Shown piece after piece: positions 1-5,040 of a stretch of 10,497 bases of DNA (position 1 is the stretch's first letter; each line of letters opens with the position of its first letter). The DNA comes from GCA-2688775 sp035288865 (GTDB taxonomy: Archaea > Nanobdellota > Nanobdellia > Woesearchaeales > GW2011-AR4), in the NCBI GenBank assembly GCA_035288865.1, contig DATDZA010000011.1, positions 1 through 10,497 of the forward strand, given 5' to 3'. The notes under the pieces were generated by a model that had not been told where the DNA came from, ran no database searches, and saw nothing but the letters and a program-made list of their open reading frames with translations. The position numbers and the translations under genes were made by a program.

Positions 1-12
1 TGTGAAAAATTT

Positions 13-47
13 TTGAGTGCGCGCGCCAAATTTCGTTGCGCACTCAA
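13..47. repeat. 10-bp perfect inverted repeat (hairpin), GC-rich
   Basis: The arms TTGAGTGCGC (13-22) and GCGCACTCAA (38-47) are perfectly complementary around a 15-nt loop. The stem is far more GC-rich than its surroundings and is followed by TTTAAAAT. It may end a transcript entering from the left edge, or be an operator next to the promoter of the gene at 137. The sequence alone does not decide. Confidence 0.6.
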
Positions 48-55
48 TTTAAAAT
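46..55 (+). promoter_or_regulatory. Putative TATA box for the DUF2585 gene
   Basis: AATTTAAAAT resembles the archaeal TATA element. Initiation about 25 bp downstream would fall near 78-82, giving a leader of roughly 55 nt made up almost entirely of the hairpin at 85-128. It abuts the inverted repeat at 13-47. The match is moderate. Confidence 0.35.
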
Positions 56-84
56 CAAAATGTTAGAAAAACTTTATGGAGGAC

Positions 85-128
85 GGCAAGGCAATTCCTC
101 TACACGCAAAGCGTGTAGTATCCTTGCC
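85..128 (+). promoter_or_regulatory. Two-tier stem-loop in the leader of the DUF2585 gene
   Basis: An outer stem GGCAAGG/CCTTGCC (85-91 with 122-128) encloses an inner perfect 8-bp stem CTACACGC/GCGTGTAG (100-107 with 111-118) closed by an AAA loop. An asymmetric internal loop (92-99 against 119-121) separates them. The structure ends 8 nt before the start codon at 137, so it would fill the ribosome-landing region. It resembles no riboswitch class I know. A cis-acting leader structure or a small palindromic repeat is possible. Confidence 0.5.
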
Positions 129-136
129 TAGAAACA

Positions 137-742
137 ATGAAAGAAAAAATAAAATTTGATACTGAAAAAATAAAGTACTACAGTTGGATTTTTGCCGCAG
201 TTGTGATTATATTTTTTCTTACTGCTTTCACCGAGCTGAGTATGGGGCGCTTATTTTTTGGCTCCGATGGCAAATTCGGATGGTGGGAAGGTAACATCTG
301 GAGCAGCGAGCAGTCGCAGCGGTTCGCTGACCCGTATTCATTTACGCACATTATACACGGCCTTTTATTTTACTTAATCGTGTGGCTTTCAGCTCGCAAA
401 ATGCCTGTCCGCTACCGCTTTTTAATTGCAGTAATTTTGGAGGCGGGCTGGGAAATCATGGAGAATTCGCCCCTTATAATCGACCGTTACCGTGCAGTAA
501 CCATCTCGCTTGGCTATGTGGGTGACAGTGTTATCAATTCTCTGAGCGACATTCTTATGATGATTATTGGATTTCTATTAGCTGCGCGCTGGAAAGTGTG
601 GATGAGCGTGGTTTTAGTAATTCTTATTGAATTAGTCCTATTGCTATTGATGAAAGATAATTTAACGCTCAATATTATAATGCTTATCTTCCCCCTTGAA
701 GCAATTAAATCCTGGCAGATAGCTGGTCATGTAATTCCTTGA
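137..742 (+). CDS. DUF2585 (UPF0314) family multi-pass membrane protein
   Basis: This 201-aa integral membrane protein belongs to the DUF2585/UPF0314 family, whose biochemical function is unknown. Family hallmarks are visible in order: a GRxxxG-like stretch at 37-42; S-E-Q-S-Q then YSFTHIIHG at 57-75; WEIMENSP then RYR at 105-119; SLGYVGDSVINSLSD at 124-138; and KDNLTLN at 173-179. The conserved polar blocks lie between hydrophobic segments (about 16-34, 72-88, 93-108, 138-172 and 178-190), so they probably line an active or binding pocket in the membrane. Length is normal for the family. There is no Shine-Dalgarno site; a stem-loop ends just upstream. The family is known mainly from bacteria, and the first half is visibly richer in G+C than the neighbours, which suggests acquisition from a bacterium. 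The gene converges on tRNA-Pro, 15 bp away. Confidence 0.85.
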   Translation: MKEKIKFDTEKIKYYSWIFAAVVIIFFLTAFTELSMGRLFFGSDGKFGWWEGNIWSSEQSQRFADPYSFTHIIHGLLFYLIVWLSARKMPVRYRFLIAVILEAGWEIMENSPLIIDRYRAVTISLGYVGDSVINSLSDILMMIIGFLLAARWKVWMSVVLVILIELVLLLLMKDNLTLNIIMLIFPLEAIKSWQIAGHVIP

Positions 743-771
743 GATTAGAAAAATAAATGGGGCTGCCGTGA

Positions 772-802
772 ATTTCGATGCAAAGCATTGAAGCTTTAAC
801 AT
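772..802 (-). other. 31-nt intron in the tRNA-Pro T loop (position 59/60)
   Basis: The BHB motif is complete. The outer helix is the T stem CCGTG/CACGG. The central 4-bp helix is TTCG (808-805) with CGAA (777-774). The 5' bulge is AAA (804-802) and the 3' bulge is ATT (773-771). The inner helix joins ATG and AAAGC to CAT and GCTTT. Cutting each bulge between its second and third base, as archaeal tRNA endonuclease does, and joining the ends gives TTCGAAT, the standard T loop. Introns at 59/60 are non-canonical; known ones depend on broad-specificity endonucleases. Confidence 0.88.
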
Positions 803-823
803 TTCGAACACGGGCCACGTGGC

Positions 824-937
824 TTTTCTGCAACCTTTTCATCATAAAGCCTACTCTTAAGACAGTGGGGTTTATCCTCACCACCTCGTGAGTGCCTTTC
901 TTTTGGTCAAGCTTTTCTTTGCAAAAGAAAAGGTTGT
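824..937 (-). other. 114-nt intron in the tRNA-Pro anticodon loop (position 37/38)
   Basis: The intron separates the two halves of the anticodon arm. Its ends pair perfectly over 9 bp: CAACCTTTT (936-928) with AAAAGGTTG (839-831). Outside that comes a short near-match TTC/GAA helix, then three-base bulges GGA and AAG, then the anticodon stem CGTGG/CCACG. This is the order of an archaeal BHB splicing motif, with one G-A mismatch in the central helix. The boundary could shift by one base, leaving either G or A at position 38. The insert carries internal hairpins, including CTTTTCTTT/AAAGAAAAG at 912-932. It is longer than most archaeal tRNA introns, and I see no protein in it. Confidence 0.85.
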
Positions 938-1120
938 CCCGAACCACGAATTCTACCTAGCTATACTACAGCCCCGATACTTGAATGAGAAAGCCATACT
1001 TTAATGTATTCTTTCCCATTGGTGGCTGCTTAAAATACTTTAGAATAAAAACGTTTCTTTTACAACCGAATCAACAATTTTGAAAAAATAATAAAAAGAG
1101 GTTAGCGTCTTAAATTAAGA

Positions 1121-1585
1121 TTACACTTTTTCAAATTGTGTAAGTAGTGTAAATGATGCTCCTTCATGCTCTTGAAATCTATGAGTATGCATTGTATATG
1201 ATGCTCCCCCATATCTAATTAGAAAACCTGACCAATAGTTATGTAATCGTGTGCACAATTCTTGCACATCATAGAGACTGTGAATACCTTGATCTAAAAT
1301 TGGAGTGACATCTGCCATCATTTGTGCAGCTTTATTCGGACTATCAGATTTAAGTTTAAGGTAATACCTTCTTACTTGCTCGTCTATTGTTGAAGCTCCA
1401 TCACGGAATTCAAATCGTTCTAATTCTTTGGATTCTGAACCAGTGAGATTTCCAATGACTTCTTGCTGATGTCTATAGTGAGAGATAGCTTCTCTCCTAT
1501 CTGATTCATACTTATCTTCAACAGCTCCAGAAGCTTTCCACTTTGCCCAAAATCTAGGGTCATTAATTTTGCTTTGATTTACCAT
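1121..1585 (-). CDS. Hypothetical soluble protein, 154 aa
   Basis: I do not recognise this protein. It has no signal peptide or membrane segment. The first two thirds are charged and helix-prone (for example DKYESDRREAISHYRHQQEV near 24-43). The last third is richer in glycine and aromatics and holds the near-repeat GGASYTM (125-131) and GASFTLL (142-148) around a histidine-rich MHTHRFQEHEG (131-141). The ATG at 1585 sits about 8 nt below the expected start of a transcript from the TATA box at 1617-1624. GTGA lies 5 nt upstream as a weak ribosome site. It is transcribed alone. Steady codon texture over the whole frame and a good promoter support a real gene. Confidence 0.65.
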   Translation of the reverse strand: MVNQSKINDPRFWAKWKASGAVEDKYESDRREAISHYRHQQEVIGNLTGSESKELERFEFRDGASTIDEQVRRYYLKLKSDSPNKAAQMMADVTPILDQGIHSLYDVQELCTRLHNYWSGFLIRYGGASYTMHTHRFQEHEGASFTLLTQFEKV

Positions 1586-1603
1586 TCAAGTCACATTTAC
1601 GTG

Positions 1604-1617
1604 AGATTAATTAATCT
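1604..1617. promoter_or_regulatory. 14-bp perfect palindrome beside a TATA box; candidate operator
   Basis: AGATTAATTAATCT is identical to its reverse complement. It starts at the downstream edge of the TATA box of the 154-aa gene and extends toward the transcription start. A dimeric repressor bound here would block TBP or RNA polymerase. The site is AT-only apart from one G and one C, so chance is a real alternative. Confidence 0.35.
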
Positions 1618-1624
1618 TTATAAA
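1617..1624 (-). promoter_or_regulatory. TATA box for the 154-aa hypothetical gene
   Basis: TTTATAAA on the minus strand lies 32-39 bp upstream of the ATG at 1585. Initiation about 25 bp downstream predicts a leader of roughly 8 nt. Confidence 0.6.
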
Positions 1625-1692
1625 TCTTTCGTTTTGTAACTACTGTAAAGAAATAACTTAGTTTTGCTTCAAATCCTATTGCACTTTCGCTA

Positions 1693-1772
1693 GAATTTTA
1701 ATGAAAGTAGAACAATATGGTGCAAGATTTTCGCAAATGGTTGATGTGGTTGCGAAAGAAAAATTAAAATTC
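1693..1772. repeat. Nested inverted repeats in the 1586-1818 intergenic region
   Basis: GAATTTTAAT (1693-1702) is perfectly complementary to ATTAAAATTC (1763-1772). Inside it, TTTCGCAA (1729-1736) is perfectly complementary to TTGCGAAA (1750-1757) over a 13-nt loop. A further 6-bp pair links TTGCAC (1679-1684) with GTGCAA (1720-1725). Together these could fold as a branched RNA or act as protein-binding palindromes. The rest of this 233-bp gap, apart from the promoter of the 154-aa gene, shows nothing I can name. Confidence 0.4.
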
Positions 1773-1799
1773 CAAAAATTGCAGGCAGAAAATAAATAA
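1701..1799 (+). CDS. Possible 32-aa small protein (uncertain)
   Basis: An ATG at 1701 opens a 32-codon frame ending in TAA at 1797-1799. The product is rich in charged and amphipathic residues (MKVEQYGARF at the start, KFQKLQAENK at the end) and would form a helix. It has no ribosome site or clear TATA box, and most of it lies inside the inverted repeats at 1693-1772. It could be a genuine micropeptide, the remnant tail of a larger gene, or chance. Confidence 0.22.
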   Translation: MKVEQYGARFSQMVDVVAKEKLKFQKLQAENK

Positions 1800-1818
1800 G
1801 TTTTTCTATTTAGAAATT

Positions 1819-2382
1819 TCACTTGGATTTTCTACCCTTCTTCTTAACAGGCTTAACTTTCTTAACAACAACTCGAATAGGTGTTGCCTTAACAGGAATA
1901 CCAATTATCTGAGCGGGCGTGATGGATTCTTCGACTTGAGCAGGCTTTGCCTCGACTGGGACAGCCATTTCCAGAACCGGAACAGATATTGTCTCAGCTT
2001 GAGCCATGTCCGGCTTCTTCCTTTGCAATAAAATAAATAATGAAACTCCGGATACAATTATAGTATATATTATAGAATACCGCACTATGCTGGAAGCATC
2101 AACTGCCTTGAATGCGTATAAAATCAAGCCCACTATTCCTGCAAAAAACAATATCGGGGCAAGCGTGTGATATCCTAATTTTTCAGTCTTGAAATATACG
2201 GCAGATATCATAAAAAACATAGCCATAGTCATGAAAAAGAATACAACAACTATATTCATGTATTTTATGCTCTCAAAATGTATGGCTGCGTAAACAGAAA
2301 TATACATCGTAAAAAGAAATGCGACCAGTATTGACACGTAATAAAACCACTCCGGCACTTTCTCTTTTTTTTCCATACTCAC
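1819..2382 (-). CDS. Four-helix membrane protein with a basic proline-rich tail
   Basis: I do not recognise this family. The 187-aa product starts with a charged patch and has four hydrophobic helices at about 13-34, 42-64, 72-91 and 100-119. A 68-residue tail (120-187) follows, first rich in Ala, Pro, Val and Glu, then strongly basic with K/R clusters in the last 15 residues. With an even number of helices, both ends are on the same side, probably the cytoplasm, where the tail could bind nucleic acid, a ribosome or acidic lipid. The start may be GTG at 2382 or ATG at 2376. The TATA box at 2404-2411 places initiation almost on these codons, so the mRNA is probably leaderless. Its own promoter separates it from the protease gene upstream. 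Confidence 0.75.
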   Translation of the reverse strand: MSMEKKEKVPEWFYYVSILVAFLFTMYISVYAAIHFESIKYMNIVVVFFFMTMAMFFMISAVYFKTEKLGYHTLAPILFFAGIVGLILYAFKAVDASSIVRYSIIYTIIVSGVSLFILLQRKKPDMAQAETISVPVLEMAVPVEAKPAQVEESITPAQIIGIPVKATPIRVVVKKVKPVKKKGRKSK

Positions 2383-2403
2383 AGAATATTAATTTTATGC
2401 AAC

Positions 2404-2411
2404 TATTTAAA
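2404..2411 (-). promoter_or_regulatory. TATA box for the four-helix membrane protein
   Basis: TTTAAATA on the minus strand is centred about 26 bp before 2382, which predicts a leaderless transcript for the gene at 1819-2382. Confidence 0.55.
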
Positions 2412-2447
2412 TTTAACGAAATCAGAATATCATTCCCAAGACTTTAT

Positions 2448-3401
2448 TTATTGAATCTGCTTGGCTTCATAGTCGCGAATTATTTCTGTGGCAATTGTGT
2501 TGACATCGTTCGATGCAATCGCAAAGCCAAGGCTTTCAAATCCTCCAACTTTAAAATCGTTGATTCCCACTATCTCGCCGTTTGTATTGATGAGAGGCCC
2601 GCCGGAATTGCCAGGATTAATTGGAACGTCAGTCTGTATGTAGTTTACGCCGTTGCTTAGTTTTCTAAGGGCGCTTACAATGCCTTCAGTAACCGTAAAT
2701 GACAGTCCCGCTGGATTTCCTGCCGCAATTACTTTCTCCCCGATTTCAAGCTTGTCCGAGTTGCCAAATGGAAGCGCTTTAAGGCCAGGTGCATCAATCA
2801 AAAGAACAGCAATGTCGGCATTTGCATTATAGCCAATAATCTCCTTTACACTATAAGTGCTGCCAGAATTAGTTGTTACCGTTATAACGGTTGCGCCGCT
2901 TATAACATGAACGTTTGTCACAACATACCCTTTTGAGTTAATGATGACGCCGCTTGCCTGCCCTGTGTTTGTGCTTATACTAACAACAGACTGAAGCACA
3001 TCATTTACAATGGCTGTAAAATCAGCGCTTTTTATCCTGATGTTGGTTACCTGATCTTTTAATTCGTTCAGCTGAATATTGCTCTGCTGCTCTATCTGGT
3101 CTATCAGGTCGGACAAAGTTTTTATTTCTTTTTGGTTTTGGCCTTTGAAATTCTGCAGGCTTGTGCTGATTAATCCTAATTCAGATGAAAGATTTAATCT
3201 TACAGCATCTATTTTAGCCGCCAAAGACCGGCCAAGCTGATTAAGGTCATCCTCAGATTTTTTGTCCAGCTCGGCAATCTTTGAATCATAATCTTTCTGC
3301 ATGACTTCCATCCTATAACTAAAATAATAAGAAAGCCCTCCTAAAATTATCAATATCAGTGCAGAAGCTACAATAGTATTATGAATTTGTTTCCTGAACA
3401 T
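2448..3401 (-). CDS. Membrane-anchored coiled-coil trypsin-like serine protease (HtrA/Deg-like, no PDZ)
   Basis: The 317-aa protein has one N-terminal transmembrane helix (about 8-28), a long coiled-coil-prone region (about 30-125) and a C-terminal S1C/HtrA-type protease domain (about 130-310). The catalytic triad is visible: H165 in VTNVHVI, D196 in NADIAVL and S266 in GNSGGPL. Substrate-pocket features such as AAGNP and SLGFAI are also present. The chain ends right after the protease fold, so the PDZ domain typical of DegP/DegQ is absent. The basic N terminus predicts the catalytic part lies outside the cell. It probably degrades misfolded or signalling proteins at the envelope, with the coiled coil setting oligomer state or acting as a sensor. 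It is the last gene of a tight operon, 2 nt after the small membrane protein gene. Confidence 0.9.
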   Translation of the reverse strand: MFRKQIHNTIVASALILIILGGLSYYFSYRMEVMQKDYDSKIAELDKKSEDDLNQLGRSLAAKIDAVRLNLSSELGLISTSLQNFKGQNQKEIKTLSDLIDQIEQQSNIQLNELKDQVTNIRIKSADFTAIVNDVLQSVVSISTNTGQASGVIINSKGYVVTNVHVISGATVITVTTNSGSTYSVKEIIGYNANADIAVLLIDAPGLKALPFGNSDKLEIGEKVIAAGNPAGLSFTVTEGIVSALRKLSNGVNYIQTDVPINPGNSGGPLINTNGEIVGINDFKVGGFESLGFAIASNDVNTIATEIIRDYEAKQIQ

Positions 3402-3403
3402 TT

Positions 3404-3703
3404 TTAATCTTTTACCTCATATTCAGCTTCAATATAATTCTTAGATGTTTGTTTTTTGTTCTTTTTGCTAGATTTATTAATTTTTAATAACGCAATTAAA
3501 AACAGAATCAATGAGAAAAGAAGAACTAATATAACCATGCCAAAGGATAGGGCAATTATTCCCCCAACAATAATCAAATACCATTTTGATAAAAAGGCCA
3601 GGACAATCCATCCTTTGTCTTTTGAATAAAGGTAAATAAAATAAATTATAATTAAGCTAAAAATAGTTCCAAGCCCGAAATTCCATCTCTTTGCAACCAC
3701 CAT
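3404..3703 (-). CDS. Small membrane protein, 99 aa, in the protease operon
   Basis: I do not recognise a family. There is one helix at about 10-27, then a long hydrophobic stretch at about 42-73 that is either one tilted helix or two short ones. A lysine-rich linker (75-88) and an acidic end (EAEYEVKD) follow. Its ATG directly abuts the stop of the helical-repeat gene, and its stop is 2 nt from the protease start, so the three are almost certainly co-transcribed and perhaps translationally coupled. A role as a membrane partner or adaptor of the protease is an inference from position only. Confidence 0.75.
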   Translation of the reverse strand: MVVAKRWNFGLGTIFSLIIIYFIYLYSKDKGWIVLAFLSKWYLIIVGGIIALSFGMVILVLLFSLILFLIALLKINKSSKKNKKQTSKNYIEAEYEVKD

Positions 3704-4093
3704 TTATTGTGCCTCTACAAAATTCTGCCGGATAAAATCTGCCATTTGCCTATTTTCTGCCGCCTCATAAGCATGCGCAGCCAATCTGTAATTCTTTGCA
3801 TTTATGCATAAAACTGCCGCACTGCTTAGCCTCTGGCTGTCTTTTGTGGGAAGATAGCATAATGCTGCAAATTCACCTTTGCCCTGCATCATGAAGTCAT
3901 CGCCCATTTTTGTTAATTTATCAATGTCGTTTGCCTTCGACAAAATTTCAACAGCTTCCTCAATTTTATTTTCTTTATACAATTTGTCTCCAACTTCGCC
4001 AAGAATTCTTTTTCTTGCGCTTTCATCAAGCATTGAAAGATTAACTGAGTTTATTCCTTCTTTCAGAATTTTCATAACGATTGGGTGGTCCAT
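3704..4093 (-). CDS. Helical-repeat (TPR-like) protein, 129 aa, first gene of the protease operon
   Basis: The 129-aa soluble protein looks all-helical, with degenerate helix-turn-helix repeats like an alpha-solenoid. One pair is at about 33-54 (GDKLYKENKIEEAVEILSKA), another at about 58-80, and a third at about 88-112 (AAVLCINAKNYRLAAHAYEAAE). The small-large residue spacing, such as A-x-x-Y and A-x-x-L, resembles TPR or similar scaffolds, which bind proteins. It lacks a signal peptide, so it would act on the cytoplasmic side of the membrane protein and protease encoded next. The ATG at 4093 lies about 25 bp below the TATA box, consistent with a leaderless operon mRNA. No catalytic motif is visible. 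Confidence 0.78.
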   Translation of the reverse strand: MDHPIVMKILKEGINSVNLSMLDESARKRILGEVGDKLYKENKIEEAVEILSKANDIDKLTKMGDDFMMQGKGEFAALCYLPTKDSQRLSSAAVLCINAKNYRLAAHAYEAAENRQMADFIRQNFVEAQ

Positions 4094-4115
4094 AAACTAA
4101 CTGTTGATAGGGATT

Positions 4116-4123
4116 TATTTAAA
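4116..4123 (-). promoter_or_regulatory. TATA box of the helical-repeat/membrane/protease operon
   Basis: TTTAAATA on the minus strand is centred about 26 bp before the ATG at 4093 and has the same form as other boxes in this window. Read on the plus strand, the overlapping TTTATTTAAA (4114-4123) could also serve an ATG at 4147, but a plus-strand role is less convincing. Confidence 0.6.
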
Positions 4124-4269
4124 GGTTTGCAGAAAAATAAGCAAGGATGTTAAATTGGAATCAATTCATCCTACTATCCGGGTTTTGTGTAACTTTTAGA
4201 TTAACTAATTCTACCTTTGTAATCTTGGTATATTCGGTTCTTCTTTCAATTTTATTTAATTGCAACCGC

Positions 4270-5040
4270 ATGTGCACTGGAGGGACGCATATTGACCACT
4301 GGACATCTCTGCCTAAACTATTTAAACCCGAATACCCCTTAATTAGTGGGTTTATTCAAAATGAAAATCTTGTAATAGATAGCAGTATAGCATACTTTAT
4401 CGGAGTGCTTCAGTCGGATGGGTATATGTACACGTTTCACGATAAAAAACGTAACAGAGACCAAATAAGATTGGGCCTTGAAATTGGAATTAAGTCTATT
4501 CCTATGGCATTAAAATTCCAGAAAATATTTTTTGACTATTTTGGTAGATCTGTAAATTTGAAAAAGATTTCTACCAAAACTACATTCCGCATTCAAACAT
4601 CTGTAAATAAAATTTGGTTTTTGGTTAAGGATTGGGAACGAGAAAAAATTCCTGATGAAATTAAAAATGACAGAATGTTATTTGGCGCCTATTTGGCGGG
4701 ATGGATAGACGGAGATGGCCATATTAAAATTAAGAATAATACCAAAGATAGGATTATTCCGCAATGTGTCATTAGGATAGCTAGTAGCCATCCGCTGGAT
4801 GGTATTGGAAATTTAGTTAAAAAGTATATTGAGTGTGAAGTCCACTTTGAGTTTAAAAAAGAAAGCAGAGGGGTAAACACCTGTTTCTATATTTCCAAGA
4901 AAAGTATCAAATTTGTGGAAGAGTGTATTTACCCACATTTAGTAATGCCTCACAAGATTGATAGGCTTAACCAATTCTTTAATATGAAAAACGAGCCTGC
5001 AGGGATTCGAACCCCGATTTCGGCTCTTATTAAAACTTAA
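4270..5040 (+). CDS. Two-motif LAGLIDADG homing endonuclease, antisense to the tRNA-Arg 3' end
   Basis: This is a 256-aa monomeric-type LAGLIDADG endonuclease, a family of rare-cutting, usually selfish DNases. The two signature helices are FIGVLQSDG (residues 43-51) and LAGWIDGDG (132-140), with candidate metal-binding acids D50 and D139. The spacing of about 90 residues is normal for a pseudo-symmetric single chain. The frame is open up to an ATG at 4147. I prefer 4270 because the extra 41 residues are hydrophobic and unlike the family; a GGAGGG at 4279-4284 also raises a non-ATG start near 4291. The last 16 codons read through the antisense of tRNA exon 2 (EPAGIRTP is a typical tRNA-antisense peptide) and the stop lies in the tRNA intron. 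The C-terminal tail was therefore probably gained when the gene landed beside the tRNA. No inactivating change is visible. Confidence 0.88.
   Translation: MCTGGTHIDHWTSLPKLFKPEYPLISGFIQNENLVIDSSIAYFIGVLQSDGYMYTFHDKKRNRDQIRLGLEIGIKSIPMALKFQKIFFDYFGRSVNLKKISTKTTFRIQTSVNKIWFLVKDWEREKIPDEIKNDRMLFGAYLAGWIDGDGHIKIKNNTKDRIIPQCVIRIASSHPLDGIGNLVKKYIECEVHFEFKKESRGVNTCFYISKKSIKFVEECIYPHLVMPHKIDRLNQFFNMKNEPAGIRTPISALIKT

Larger units (their letters stand above)
758..975 (-). tRNA. tRNA-Pro (anticodon CGG) interrupted by two introns
   Basis: Read on the minus strand, the exons are 975-938, 823-803 and 771-758, giving a 73-nt mature tRNA. The acceptor stem GGGGCTG/CAGCCCC is perfect, with discriminator A73. 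The anticodon stem CGTGG/CCACG is perfect, and its loop carries TT-CGG-G. The variable loop is TGGC, so G15 can pair with C48. The T stem CCGTG/CACGG is perfect, and splicing restores the loop TTCGAAT. The D loop AGCTAGGTA is normal, but the D stem is weak: GTAT against GAAT leaves an A-A mismatch plus wobbles. No CCA is encoded, and a T-rich run follows at 757-748. CGG anticodon with A73 fits archaeal proline tRNA. A long minus-strand frame across this gene is fortuitous. The weak D stem leaves a small chance of a decayed gene. Confidence 0.92.

Noticed and set aside
76..159. 27-codon upstream frame starting at ATG 76 and overlapping the DUF2585 start
   Set aside because: It coincides with the two-tier hairpin and has no ribosome site; the palindromic structure is a better explanation.
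839..845. Box C-like ATGATGA in the 114-nt tRNA intron, suggesting a C/D guide RNA
   Set aside because: No box D (CTGA) follows and no D'/C' pair is found, so a guide RNA cannot be supported.
705..947. 80-codon minus-strand frame with a GTG start
   Set aside because: It lies almost wholly inside the tRNA-Pro gene, crosses its exons and introns, and overlaps the end of the DUF2585 gene. The tRNA explains this DNA fully.
1108..1120. Odd-centred palindrome TCTTAAATTAAGA after the 154-aa gene
   Set aside because: With a one-base centre it cannot fold as a hairpin, and it is likely chance in AT-rich DNA.
1660..1690. TTCAAATCC resembling a tRNA T loop on the plus strand
   Set aside because: The flanking bases do not pair as a T stem, and no acceptor or anticodon arm is found nearby.
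4147..4269. N-terminal hydrophobic extension of the homing endonuclease
   Set aside because: The frame is open, but the residues are unlike the family and AT-rich like intergenic DNA. I kept it as an alternative start only.
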